The position numbers were made by a program, and so were the translations under genes. The notes under the pieces are model-generated. The model did no database searches, was not told the DNA's origin, and worked only from the letters and a program-made list of their open reading frames with translations. Source: Agrypnia vestita (lineage: Eukaryota > Arthropoda > Insecta > Trichoptera > Phryganeidae). Taken from it: 64,000 nucleotides of DNA. The DNA is taken from positions 1 through 64,000 of the forward strand of contig JADDOH010010030.1 in the NCBI GenBank assembly GCA_016648135.1, written 5' to 3'. Below are positions 52,879-62,695 of the stretch, in pieces; position 1 is the stretch's first letter; the number at the start of each line of letters is the position of its first letter.

Positions 52879-53441
52879 CAGGGTGTCTCATACTAGTAGA
52901 AAATCTTTACAGTTCATCCTTCATATATAATCTATATCTATACTAATATTCAGGGTTGTTTGGAAAATATAATTTACCTCGCAGGACTCTATTCCTGCCT
53001 TGATAATGAGTCGAAAATGTTTTAGCCACCATGACCTAATATCAATAGTTACGAAGATATTCAATATCAAAGTTTGTATTATTATTTTTCAATATTTCTG
53101 ACTTGTTTTTAGCAAAAAGTTGAATTATCATTACAGTAACTTACATCGATTATGAAAAATTCATTCGCTTCAATACAACTCAAATAAAATGATAAAAACC
53201 TCGTGAAAAAAAATGCTTTTTTTATTTATGCAAGTTTTTTGTCATTTTATTCGACTTGTATTAAAGTGGTGAATTTTTAATAATCGATATAATTTACTGT
53301 AATGGTAGTTCAAATCTTTTTTTTTTAAATAAGTCAGGATGTTGATATTAGGTCATGGTGGCTTGAACATTTTCGACTTACTATTCACTATTAAGACTGG
53401 AATCTACCTGTAATGTTTTTGATTCCAGCTATGAGACACCC
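52879..53441. mobile_element. Snap-back element, copy 5 (both arms)
   Basis: Begins CAGGGTGTCTCATACTAG and ends AGCTATGAGACACCCG. About 75 bases inside the left end a second start (ATTCAGGGTTGTTTGG) follows a short Helitron-like TCTATACTAATATT, so the left end is composite. Both arms, the central AAATAAAATGATAAAAACCT and its reverse are present. Confidence 0.7.
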
Positions 53442-53479
53442 GTATAAATATAAAAATATTTTTTATATAGTATAGGGTT

Positions 53480-53830
53480 TTGATCATTTTATTTGACACG
53501 TATCAAAGCGAATGAAATTTTAATACCCTATTTAAATTACTTTTGTGACAGACTAATGTTTTACAAAAGACAATACAGAAATATTGAAAAAAAAATGCAA
53601 ACTTTGATGTCGTAACTGTTGATATTTCACCCAAAGTGCAATGTATAGTGTAAAGAGACGTACTGTATAACTTTAATGTTATTCAATTTATTAATTTCTC
53701 GATATATATTATAAATGTCTCATAGAGACGAAATTATATTTTTTACGGGAAAGTAGGTACGGCTGGCCTAAGTGATCACTTTACACAATGTAACGTTCAC
53801 CATTTCCACTCGTGATAGAATACCACATCT
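53480..53830. repeat. Snap-back right-arm fragment followed by a 'GTCTCAGAGACG' repeat copy
   Basis: 53480-53640 carries TTTTATTTGACACGTATCAA, TATTGAAAAAAAAATGCAAA and CTTTGATGTCG of the snap-back right arm. 53690-53830 carries TAAATGTCTCATAGAGACGA, GGGAAAGTAGGTACGGCTGG, AGTGATCAC and AACGTTCACCATTTCCACTC. Neither is complete. Confidence 0.5.
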
Positions 53831-53956
53831 ATCAAATTTTTGGAAGTTGTATATATCATCATATATATATTATCATTATATATATTATCATTAGCGCGAC
53901 CGACATCCAAAGCTTTTTCATTTCCCTTGATCAACCACACACTGGGGTTAGTACTT

Positions 53957-54004
53957 TTTTTTTTTTTTTTTTTTTCTTTTTATTAATTTTTTTTTTTTTT
54001 TTTT
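53957..54004. repeat. Poly-T tracts
   Basis: Two long runs of T separated by short AT-rich sequence. They may be the reverse of poly-A tails; no element body was linked to them. Confidence 0.7.
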
Positions 54005-54270
54005 ACATCTCAGACCCACAAAACATCACATTGATATTTGTCTGTAGGTGCATCAATACATATATATAAATAAATTGTATATACCAGAAATACATTCATA
54101 TTAATTAATTACAATAGATCTTATAAACTCAAATACAAATCTACAATACTATACAACAATACAAGAAAAAATACAAATATTACCAAAATCAAAATAAGTC
54201 TCTTTTCAGAATATTTTGAGTTTGTTCAAATCTTTCAGAACAGTGCTGGATTTATGTCACAGAGACATTA

Positions 54271-54528
54271 TTAATCAATTAATGTATATTATAGATATCT
54301 CACAGAGACGAAACTGTATTAATTATGGGAAAGTAGGTATAGAAGTCATTTGGGTGTAACAGGACTTATGACCTGTCTTTTTATGGTTGGCTTAAGTGAT
54401 CACTTAAGCCAACCATAAAAAGACAGGTCATAAGTCCTGTTACACACAAATGACTTCTATACCTACTTTCCCATAATTAATACAGTTTCGTCTCTGTGAG
54501 ATATCTATAATATACATTAATTGATTAA
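54271..54528. repeat. 258-bp zero-spacer palindrome
   Basis: The centre lies between 54399 and 54400 in CTTAAGTGATCACTTAAG. The 129-base arms are complementary with one mismatch seen (TTTGGGTG against CACACAAA). Beyond 54271 and 54528 pairing stops. Each arm reads, from outside in, TTAATCAATTAATGTATATT, GATATCTCACAGAGACGAAA, GGGAAAGTAGGTATAGAAGT and GACCTGTCTTTTTATGG. The right arm overlaps the last 12 bases of the LINE ORF (TTAATCAATTAA on the - strand). Confidence 0.9.
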
Positions 54529-56487
54529 GTCTCTTTTATTTAATAACATATTCATTAATTCTGTATTTTGCCCTTTTTTATTAATATCCATTTTGACACG
54601 ACATGGGATTTTATTTAATATTTTTGGTATGACATATTTTAATGTTCTTTGTCCATATTTATTTATGACCTTCGGTATTCGTAGTCCTTCTTTAACCGTA
54701 AATCTGGTACTATGTTTATGAATCAATCTATGCTTATATGTCCCATCTTCATGATATCGTGTAATTAGTTTGTACCACAAGATAGCATTAATTGGCATAG
54801 AGCCTTGTTTCTTGAAGAGTTCCTGTATATCTTTAGTAGCACTTTCTTTATTTATTAATTTTATAGCCGAATTTTGAATATTTTGAATTTTTCTAATATT
54901 AGTTTTGCAAGTTAGACCCCAGCTAGTTATTCCATACCTTATTACCGATTCCGCTAAAGATTGATATATAGTTTTCATAGTCTGTATCGGAACATAGTAT
55001 TTAATCTTGTGCATACATCCCAATACAGTTCTCAACCTCTTACATACCTTATTTACCTGAATATCCCATTTGAAAAATGTATCTATGGTAATACCAAGAT
55101 ATACGTATTCATTAACTAATTCAATTTTTTCACAATTACACGATGCATTAATTCCGGAATGCAAGCAATCAAAATTATGGGAAATAATATTTATTTGATT
55201 AGTCACAGTTATATGAGGTGACCTTACATGCATGACTTTAGTTTTTTTTGCATTAATAATTAAACCCATATCATGAGACCATTTAAGTAAAGCATTATAA
55301 TCTTCTTGCATACAATTTTCCACCCATCTTACATCCTTGTGGGAGATAACAAGAGCAGTATCATCAGCATACACAAAATGCTTAGCATACTTAAAGATTT
55401 TAGACATAGTAGATACATAAATAATATACAGTAGTGGACCAAGAATAGATCCCTGGGGCACCCCAGTATTCGTAAATTTTGGATTACTAAATGTGTCTTT
55501 AATTTTTACTAAAATTTCTCTATTTGTTAAGTAATCCACTAGGACTTCAATTAAATTTCCACCTATGCCAATGCTTCTCAAGATTGTTATGAGTGTTTCC
55601 CGATTTATTGTATCGAATGCTTTAGAATTATCTATGAATAGTATAATGACATGATTTTTGTCATTTAATTCTGAATTTACATGATTTGAAAAATTTTCCA
55701 TGAGAATTTCTGTACTTTTGTGTTTTTGAAATCCATACTGATTCGGATCTAATATGTTAAACTTTATTAGGTAATTATAGATTTTAGTATGCAAAAATTT
55801 TTCTAAGATTTTTTCAATAGCAGGCAGTATACATATGGGCCTATAATTAGTATATTCATCATGCTTCCCCCCTTTATAGATTGGTCTTATAATTCCTATT
55901 TTTAACATTCCTGGGATTTCATGCTGTGTCAAGATAGTATTTATAAGATGAACAATCACGGGACCTAGCACATTTATGTTTCTTTTAATCTCACCCAAGC
56001 GTATGCCATCAATACCTGGCATATGAGTAAGTTTCATACCCCTTACTATTTCTATGATATCACTCAGAGACGCTTTAGTGATTAACAAACTCTGTGGTTG
56101 ATCTACCAAAGAAAAGTCTGACAATTTATGTTCACAATGGTGCAACATTTGATCAATGGAATCCGAGAAATACTTAACAAAGTTATTACAGATACGAGTG
56201 TATGAGGTGCCACTAAAGAATTTTTTTATGATTTCATCACAGTTACTCGTATTCTTTCTACCTAAAATGTTATTAATTGTATCCCAAGTTTTGTGGCTGT
56301 CGTGTAAAGTTTCCCTGAACAAGTTGTTATAATAGATTCGCTTTTTATTTATCAATACTTTATTTAATTTATTTCTAAACCTCTTATAATTCATTTCATG
56401 CGATTTATTTCTAGGTGAATCTAGGTGTGTTCTAAAAACTTGGAAAAACTCCAAATTTATTAATTTCTTGTAGTTTACCGTTTTCAA
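54517..56487 (-). CDS. LINE reverse transcriptase, long intact frame (656 codons)
   Basis: Non-LTR retrotransposon ORF2 lacking the endonuclease domain. Visible reverse transcriptase motifs: IGIIRPIYKGG and NYRPICIL (about residues 197-221), NQYGF (249-253), motif A LFIDNSKAFDT (283-293, Asp286), motif B GVPQGSILGP (342-351) and motif C FVYADDTALV (371-380, Asp375-Asp376). A thumb and C-terminal region follow to the stop. All catalytic residues are present and the frame has no interruption, so the copy is young. The type is Jockey/CR1-like, by motif style. The first ATG is only the first in the open frame; the natural protein would start further upstream with an apurinic endonuclease, which is missing, so the element is 5'-truncated. 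Its C-terminal end resembles the relic at 34169-34414. The 3' UTR runs directly into the palindrome at 54271-54528. Confidence 0.9.
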   Translation of the reverse strand: MKTVNYKKLINLEFFQVFRTHLDSPRNKSHEMNYKRFRNKLNKVLINKKRIYYNNLFRETLHDSHKTWDTINNILGRKNTSNCDEIIKKFFSGTSYTRICNNFVKYFSDSIDQMLHHCEHKLSDFSLVDQPQSLLITKASLSDIIEIVRGMKLTHMPGIDGIRLGEIKRNINVLGPVIVHLINTILTQHEIPGMLKIGIIRPIYKGGKHDEYTNYRPICILPAIEKILEKFLHTKIYNYLIKFNILDPNQYGFQKHKSTEILMENFSNHVNSELNDKNHVIILFIDNSKAFDTINRETLITILRSIGIGGNLIEVLVDYLTNREILVKIKDTFSNPKFTNTGVPQGSILGPLLYIIYVSTMSKIFKYAKHFVYADDTALVISHKDVRWVENCMQEDYNALLKWSHDMGLIINAKKTKVMHVRSPHITVTNQINIISHNFDCLHSGINASCNCEKIELVNEYVYLGITIDTFFKWDIQVNKVCKRLRTVLGCMHKIKYYVPIQTMKTIYQSLAESVIRYGITSWGLTCKTNIRKIQNIQNSAIKLINKESATKDIQELFKKQGSMPINAILWYKLITRYHEDGTYKHRLIHKHSTRFTVKEGLRIPKVINKYGQRTLKYVIPKILNKIPCRVKMDINKKGQNTELMNMLLNKRDLIN

Positions 56488-57072
56488 TTACATATTTGTA
56501 CAACTAGAATGATGAATGAGTTACATCACTAATTTTAAACGAAATTAATTATCCGCTTCTGTTTAAGTTTACCTCTTTGGTCAGGTAGCCTGTTTAAAGT
56601 AATGTAATTTGTCGATAATAACCATTAATTTAAATTTTAAATCTTCCTATCCCTTCATCATCGACAAAAAGCAGTAGTGTAGTACGTTTATCAACTAATT
56701 GAAACGGGTTTTAAACCTGATTCTGATTAAAAACATTACCTTTTATCAAGTCGATTTCCAAACTGGTCATTTTTTATGGCTCACCAGTTTCTGTGTTTCT
56801 GGTGGTAGTCTCTTCGTGCTGCTTGCTGCTGGATGGTCCGACCATGACCTTGACAGCGGTCAAAGATTTCACACACACAATTGAAAGATCAAACAATTCT
56901 GAGGCCACAGTAAAGGGTGGTCCAGGAGTATCTTTTCACTGCCTGTCAAGAGGGGGAAGGGTATGGATAAGGGTTAATTTTCAATGACTAAGGATATAAG
57001 GATTTAAGGGCTTGCTAGGAGTATCTTTTCACGTCGAATAATACATGAGTCAGGGGAGGGTACGGATGATTC
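56488..57072. other. Sequence upstream of the LINE, nothing recognised
   Basis: No endonuclease domain of the LINE is found here on the - strand. AGGAGTATCTTTTCAC is repeated at about 56925 and 57020. No gene recognised. Confidence 0.35.
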
Positions 57073-57486
57073 ATTTTTACTCCTTTTATATATTAACTCG
57101 TGGCGTCTGCTTGCTTGACGAAAAAACTTTGGATCGATTTTTAACCCTTTTTCCGTGATCCGATCGAGCTGAAACTTTGCAAGCAGACTCGTGGCGACGA
57201 TCAAGAAGATCTATCAAATTTTCGTTAAAAAAAATTAATAATTTTTTGGATTTTTCAAATTTTTAATGGTTTTTTCATACAACTTACTAAGTTGTATGAA
57301 AATGTTTCAACGCGTCTGGTAGACACGGAATCTGATTGTAGTATAATTTTGGATTTTTGGAAATTTTTTATTACTCCCTTTCGTAGCGTCGCTCGACCGA
57401 AGCCCAACGCGTAGGTTAAGCGCCTAACCAGTTTCCACTAGTAAATGAGAAAGGGAGTATGATAAAAACTTGGTTTTTATGGGTTA
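57073..57486. mobile_element. ACTCCCTTTC repeat element, copy 4
   Basis: Same orientation as copy 1: ATTTTTACTCCTTTTATATA, GACGAAAAAACTTTGGATCG, CCGATCGAGCTGAAACTTTG, and the end GAAAGGGAGTATGATAAAAA then TTGGTTTTTATGGGTTA. CATACAACTTACT/AAGTTGTATGAAAA forms a hairpin in the middle and is also seen in copy 3. Confidence 0.65.
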
Positions 57487-57669
57487 CTTTTTTAAATATT
57501 ACAGTTCAGTAGTTTCCTAATTAAAAGATAGATGTTGCTTTTATAATTTTTCATTTTGAATAATAAGAACATAATGAGTTTTCCTATAGATGACACCCTA
57601 GCAAAACGATTTCTGAACCCAAAAAACCCAAGTGTGCAAAATTAGAAGATAATAAGCCTAATTGTTTTT

Positions 57670-57960
57670 TCCACCAGTCTGAACAGCGAAGAGGGACCCA
57701 CCGCATACCCAGGGCCGTTTTATGAGCAATAGCTCCCATATCGGCCCTACACTTTTTCCACCCAGTTTGGCATTACTTTAATGCTAAAGCGGTCATCCTC
57801 GCTACGTCTCGCTGACGCTGTGTAGGCAGCGCGGCGAAGCGACCAGACAAAACCTCTTCGCTGTCTCGGTGGTACAAGGATGAGGAAATTATAATTTATT
57901 AGATGAAAATACAACAAAAGCGCAATACAAAATATAAACAATAAATACATTAAATGCAGT
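57670..57960 (+). mobile_element. Retroposon related to the 41.5-kb insertion
   Basis: ACCGCATACCCAGGGCCGTT then TTATGAGCAATAGCTCCCAT and ATCGGCCCT matches the head of the 41548-41994 insertion. Downstream differs (TTTGGCATTACTTTAATGCT, AGCGCGGCGAAGCGACCAG) and ends in an A-rich ATAAACAATAAATACATTAA tail. No target duplication resolved. Confidence 0.55.
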
Positions 57961-57973
57961 GGCAAACAATATA

Positions 57974-58505
57974 CACTAGAGACTCGATTATCCGGACTTC
58001 AGTTATATGGATTCGCGATTATCCGGATTGTCAACCGCGATCAAGTAGATTTGTGGGTAGTTTAATCAGTGCGCGCATCGACATGGCGCAACTGGATCAC
58101 TGTCCACGCGTTTCGTTAATGTTTTTGACAGTTAGGTACATTCATTACTCTGCTGCGTTGCATCATGTCACGTCTGTGCATAAAAATGGCAAAGCGTAAG
58201 AGAGTGGAATTATCGTTTAAAGATAAAATTAATATGATTGATTCATTAAAAAAAGGAAAAACCGGTCCAAGATAGCTGATTAGTATGGTGTTGATACTTG
58301 CATGTTAAGTGATATTAAATATGTTTAATAAACACCTAGAATTATATGTACGCGGGCGAGGTAAGCTATCTTTCTAGAATTAATTATTATGTAGGTGCAT
58401 ATGTACAAAAATTGCTTTTCTTCATACATTCAGTTGTCCTTTTAGATTTTCGATTATCCGAATGCCTTACGATAACAATTAGTCCGGTTAATCGAGTCTC
58501 TACTG
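57974..58505 (+). mobile_element. Tigger/pogo-like MITE with transposase N-terminus relic
   Basis: Ends CACTAGAGACTCGATTATCC and, inward from the right, CAGTAGAGACTCGATTAACC, with TA on both sides (57972-57973, 58506-58507). An ATG at 58186 starts MAKRKRVELSFKDKINMIDS, continuing LKKGKTG, the start of a pogo/CENP-B-type helix-turn-helix. One missing base at about 58270 shifts the frame; the shifted frame continues in the style of ...ADEYGVDTCMLSDI before the sequence breaks off. The DDE domain is deleted. Confidence 0.85.
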
Positions 58506-58509
58506 TACA

Positions 58510-59224
58510 TGTAATACAGCAGAATAGAAGAGAGAACACAAGGTGAAAGTAAAAAAAAAAACAAAAAAAAATTGTCCAGTCTGAACATGGGAGTTCCGCG
58601 AAAGAATAATAAAATTCGTTTAAGGATCCAAATTGCTACAACTCAATAAATTTTTGTAATTTTTGAATGAGTGGTGACTCAAAGTATTGTTAGAACTTCA
58701 AGCTATAAGATAAAGCAGACGGTGTAACCCCTTAAACTATTTTACCAATTCAAACGCTCGGTCTCCCGCGTCTCTCCTTTGTACATTTCCACGTATTTTT
58801 CCTCTAAAGAATATTTATTGTGCGTCATTGGCATTAACATAATGATGTCGCGCTCTTATTTTTCGCAGAATTGTATCTTTATTTATGAGATTAAGAAAAG
58901 ATGACGGTTTTTAGTCACGTGCAGGGAGGCTGCACCCAGTACCTATCTATGGGGTGAATTTCCGCAATTAATTCATGCGGAATTGACAACCATCCTAACC
59001 ACACAACCTTCTAGAAAGTCAGTACGCTTGAGAAATCGATACGGTATCCATAAAATTACCTGGCTTCCTGATTAACTGCGTGACATGTTCTGCGGTTGTG
59101 CTAAGAGAGATTGTGAACCCCGCGTACTTTTTCAAAATTTCATAACTAATCGATCTGTAGTTATTTAGTATTTTATTGCCGCAGACAATTAATACTTCAC
59201 TCAGCATCAACTATCATCAACCAC
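58510..59224. other. Intervening sequence, nothing recognised
   Basis: No gene, RNA gene or resolved element. Confidence 0.35.
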
Positions 59225-59680
59225 CTATGTCTGGCTGAAATGTCCCGAGAGGATTGTGTATAAGTTATGCCTCACAATATTCAAGGCTATTCACAACATA
59301 GCCCCTCAATATATCACCAATTTCTGCATTCCATTTTCCCCAAATAACAGACGACTAACAATGTCGGTTACCGTGCTTCCGCGGTGCCTGGACCAAAGTT
59401 ATGGAATAAACTTTTTAATAAATTGAAACAGACAGCTTACCACAGTTCAACAAATATAGACGCATTTATTTAGACAGTCATATAAAAACCTATAGAATCA
59501 GACCGTTACAACACTACGGTAATGTTTCCTACTCCTAGTATGCACTCCGCGAAAATACCTGATTCTTCCTGGCACTCCCAGCTATTACAGTTTTAAACAT
59601 TAATTCCATTTTTTGCATGTCATCTAGTAGGCAAATAATAATAAATAAGGTTTTTAGCCAGTAAGTTGTTTTGTAATATA
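59225..59680 (+). mobile_element. LINE family B 3' fragment
   Basis: Uninterrupted counterpart of 42440-42960: GCCTCACAATATTCAAGGCT, TTCCGCGGTGCCTGGACCAA, CAGCTTACCACAGTTCAA and GACGCATTTATTTAGACAGT. The single ATATAA site here proves that the 42.6-kb copy was interrupted. It ends at the mariner insertion. Confidence 0.7.
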
Positions 59681-60967
59681 TTAGGTCCTTACATGTGAAA
59701 TTGGCGTTTTGCCGTTCTGGCAAATTTGATCTCAAATATCTTCTCTTTGGTTAGGAATTCCAAATCCAAATTTATACAGCTATTTACTCATGTATTTGTG
59801 TTTTGAAAATTATAATTCATTTGTTTTTTCCTCAATTGTTTTTTTCTTTGCGTCACTCAGTTTACAAAATGAAAAACTTGAAATATCGCGTTATTTACGA
59901 ATACGAGTTCCACCGTGGCACCAGTGCTGCAGAAACGGCTCGAAGGATTAATGATGTGTATGGCGACGGTGCCGCAAAAGAAAACACAGTGCGTTTTTGG
60001 TTCCAACGTTTTCGTTCTGGAAATTTCGACCTGCAGAACAAGCCCCGTGGACGGCCGGAGACCAAAGTTGATAATGAAGAATTGAAGGCTATTGTGGAAG
60101 CGGATCCATCGCAAACCACATCCGAGTTAGCTGCAGGCTGCGGTGTTAGTGATAAAACTGTTTTAATCCACTTGAAGCAAATTGGTAAGGTGAAAAAGCT
60201 TGAAAGGTGGGTACCTCACGAATTGAGTGAAGCAAATCAACAAACGCGCGTTGACTGCTGCGTTGCATTACTCAACCGGCACAATAATGAAGGGATTTTA
60301 AATCGAATCATTACCTGTGATGAAAAGTGGATCCTGTACGATAATCGGAAGCGCTCATCGCAATGGCTGAACCCTGCCGAACCAGCCAAACCATGCCCCA
60401 AGCGAAAATTGACTCCAAAAAAGTTACTTGTGAGCGTTTGGTGGACTAGTGCTGGTGTCGTTCACTACAGCTTTCTTAAATCTGGCCAGACGATTACGGC
60501 AGATGTCTATTGTCAGCAACTGCAAACCATGATGGAAAAGCTAGCTGCTAAACAACCGAGGCTGGTTAATCGCTCTAGGCCACTGCTGCTTCATGATAAC
60601 GCTAGACCACACACTGCACAACAGACGGCTACCAAATTAGAAGAACTTCAATTGGAATGTCTAAGACATCCACCGTACTCTCCGGACCTTGCCCCAACAG
60701 ATTACCATTTTTTTCGAAATTTGGATAACTTCTTGCAAAGGAAAAAATTCAACTCCGATGGAGCAGTCCAAACCGCCTTCAAAGATTTTATTGATTCCCG
60801 TCCGAATGGTTTTTTTAGTAAAGGGATCGATGAACTACCTATGAGATGGCAAAAGTGCATAGATAGCAATGGTACATACTTTGATTAAATAAATATATTA
60901 TAAAAAAAAAAAAATCGGCTTTATGTTCCTCCCATACTAAACGCCAATTTCATATGTAAGGACCTAA
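59681..60967 (+). mobile_element. Complete mariner element (cecropia-like)
   Basis: Terminal inverted repeats TTAGGTCCTTACATGTGAAA and, inward from the right, TTAGGTCCTTACATATGAAA, both continuing TTGGCGTTT. The element is flanked by the TA duplication (59679-59680, 60968-60969). Length 1287 bp, normal for mariner. The inverted repeats differ at few positions, and the transposase frame is intact. It lies between the LINE family B fragment and repeat X copy 3. Confidence 0.93.
59869..60888 (+). CDS. Mariner transposase, intact, DD34D
   Basis: Cut-and-paste DNA transposase of the Tc1/mariner superfamily, 339 residues, close to the usual ~345. The start at 59869 (AAAATGAAAAAC) gives MKNLKYRVIYEYEFHRGTSA, the expected N-terminus. 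An in-frame ATG 22 codons earlier would add residues not typical of the family. The N-terminal helix-turn-helix DNA-binding part spans about residues 1-110, with GRPETK near 61. The linker WVPHEL is at 114-119 and YSPDLAPTDY at 270-279. The catalytic triad is Asp151 (ITCDEKW), Asp243 (LLHDNARPH) and Asp278, with 34 residues between the last two. No stop, frameshift or missing key residue. A possible poly-A-like AATAAATATA follows the stop. Activity is plausible but untested. Confidence 0.95.
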   Translation: MKNLKYRVIYEYEFHRGTSAAETARRINDVYGDGAAKENTVRFWFQRFRSGNFDLQNKPRGRPETKVDNEELKAIVEADPSQTTSELAAGCGVSDKTVLIHLKQIGKVKKLERWVPHELSEANQQTRVDCCVALLNRHNNEGILNRIITCDEKWILYDNRKRSSQWLNPAEPAKPCPKRKLTPKKLLVSVWWTSAGVVHYSFLKSGQTITADVYCQQLQTMMEKLAAKQPRLVNRSRPLLLHDNARPHTAQQTATKLEELQLECLRHPPYSPDLAPTDYHFFRNLDNFLQRKKFNSDGAVQTAFKDFIDSRPNGFFSKGIDELPMRWQKCIDSNGTYFD

Positions 60968-60971
60968 TATA

Positions 60972-61086
60972 TTTATTTGGAATATCATATTGAGGCTTGT
61001 AATACGGGCTTGCCAGGCAGGTTTTCCCCGCTTTCTTCTTACCGGACAAAGCCAGGGAATGGTCTTTTGATTGTGGTCGACCTATA
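60972..61086 (-). repeat. Repeat X, copy 3 (partial)
   Basis: - strand GGTCGACCACAATCAAAAGA, TTCCCTGGCTTTGTCCGGTA, AGAAGAAAGCGGGG and CCCGTATTACAAGCCTCAA match copies 1 and 2. It starts at the mariner right end. Confidence 0.6.
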
Positions 61087-61248
61087 GCTTTTTTTTAATA
61101 CTTTACTTTATAATTATATTATATGATATTTTCAATAATTGTGAGATTTACAATTAAAAATAAAAGTATAGACAGTATTGATAAGTGCTGCTCAATTATA
61201 TTTTTATTTGTGAGATGTCAAATGTTACACATCATATGCGACTAAAAT

Positions 61249-61690
61249 GCCACCACTTGGCGTGCGAGGGAGGGCGCCCCTGTCGCAAAACAGAAGTTGT
61301 TGTAAATTTATTACACAATACATAATGTACTGAATGTCCGGTGACCAGAGTCAGAGGCTTCAATATAAATTTGGTCGGGTAACAGCGCGCTCCGCGGCGG
61401 CCGCTCTATCTGTCAAACTGCCAGACGGTAATATCGGTCCATTGTTTGCTTTTTCAATTTCGCAAAACTTTAATACTTCATTGGCAATTGTTCTTGCACC
61501 ACCCCGGACTGTTTAGGATGTTTTGGACATAATAATTCAGTGTATATTGGTAATCAAGATGTCACAGCTCCCGAGCAAATACAAAATTGTACTATAAATT
61601 GCCTATAAACAGGGCGAGGGGTTACCGCCGGGTGCGGGCGGGGCGGGTTTTAGTTCCAATCCTGCCGCACGCCAAGTTATGTTGGGCAGG
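61249..61690. mobile_element. Possible TA-inserting element
   Basis: The sequence GATGTxAAATGTTACACATC-ATATGCGACTA is contiguous with CTGTAAGGCTCGCTCG at 48255-48292 but is split here. The intervening 440 bases begin AAATGCCACCACTTGGCGTG and, inward from the right, read TTGCCTGCCCAACATAACTT then GGCGTGCGG. The shared ACTTGGCGTGCG suggests inverted ends with a TA duplication. The inverted ends are imperfect, so this is tentative. Confidence 0.45.
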
Positions 61691-61790
61691 CAATACTGTA
61701 AGGCTCGCTCGTTTTTTTATTATTATTAGTTGGTGGAGTCGCCAGTATACGAGGAGCAATTATTAGCTGACGTACAGGTGTTAACAGCAC

Positions 61791-62123
61791 ATGTCTGCAA
61801 AACCGCGTGAACCAGATAAAGCGGCGGCAGCTCGGCACAAGAATGTGTCGATTGCAGCCTTTTTGCCCGTTTCGCAAACATTTCAACATTTTCGGTGGCG
61901 GCGCGCTGGCGGCCGTAGACACAACACCGCGGACTGCCGGTGGTTCGAAGGTTGCCCGTTGGACTTGGATGGCGTCAAACTTGGCGACAAGGACCAGTGC
62001 TCGCTGTCGAAGCAGGATCGGACGCGAAAATACGCGAAACCTCGCGAAAAACTGCGCGAAAATCAAAAAATCGAAAAACAGCGCGCTTCAGAGGCCCCAG
62101 TACACGATTTCTTCAATTTGTAA
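61791..62123 (+). CDS. GC-rich open frame, unknown product (110 codons)
   Basis: Begins MSAKPREPDKAAAARHKNVS and ends IEKQRASEAPVHDFFNL. The C-terminal 50 residues are charged and Lys/Arg/Glu-rich (SKQDRTRKYAKPREKLRENQ). GC and third-position GC are clearly higher than the flanks. No family recognised. A second + frame (61807-62133) is open across the same DNA, which weakens the call. It might be the C-terminal exon of a gene, a captured fragment in a mobile element, or non-coding. Confidence 0.25.
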   Translation: MSAKPREPDKAAAARHKNVSIAAFLPVSQTFQHFRWRRAGGRRHNTADCRWFEGCPLDLDGVKLGDKDQCSLSKQDRTRKYAKPREKLRENQKIEKQRASEAPVHDFFNL

Positions 62124-62133
62124 TTCTCAATAA

Positions 62134-62695
62134 CGTAAAATTATCAAATCATTTTGCAAAACCCATAGCTAAACAGGCTTTTAATCAATTTTATTATAAT
62201 AGATCCATTTACTCGTGAAGCAATTCCTTAAAAAAATATGAACAAATATATTGTTATAACATTGAAAAAATTATAACCACGAAACACTATTTTAGTTTTC
62301 ATGCAATAGAGTTAGTTATCTTTGGTATACTTAATTTCGTATATTTTCAAATAAAGACCAAATATTTTATTTACAAATTGATTTATACAGTCTGAAGTGT
62401 TTTTCGGTAAGTTATCGGATATTCCTTGTGAAAATCCGTCCTCCATTATTTTAAATGCGTTCATAGATAGTTTATTTGATTAAAATAGGTCACAAACACC
62501 GCAAAATCTATATAAACACCGAGCAAACACGAGTAAAAACAAAGAGAAGACGAACAGTGATCATAGAAACGAAATAAATTACAGTGACAAATACCAATTA
62601 TATCGCGTTTTAATGGAATCGTATTTTTAAAGATTTTTATTATAAAAATTGTGAATGAAAACATTATCCCACACCATCCATATTGAGTTACAAAA
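62134..62695. other. AT-rich sequence, nothing recognised
   Basis: No gene or element with ends. The 147-codon - strand frame at 62461-62904 reaches into the Helitron-like repeat and has no recognised domain. Confidence 0.35.

Noticed and set aside
53812..54069. 85-codon frame over poly-T tracts
   Set aside because: It is a low-complexity Phe/Ile run produced by T-rich simple sequence.
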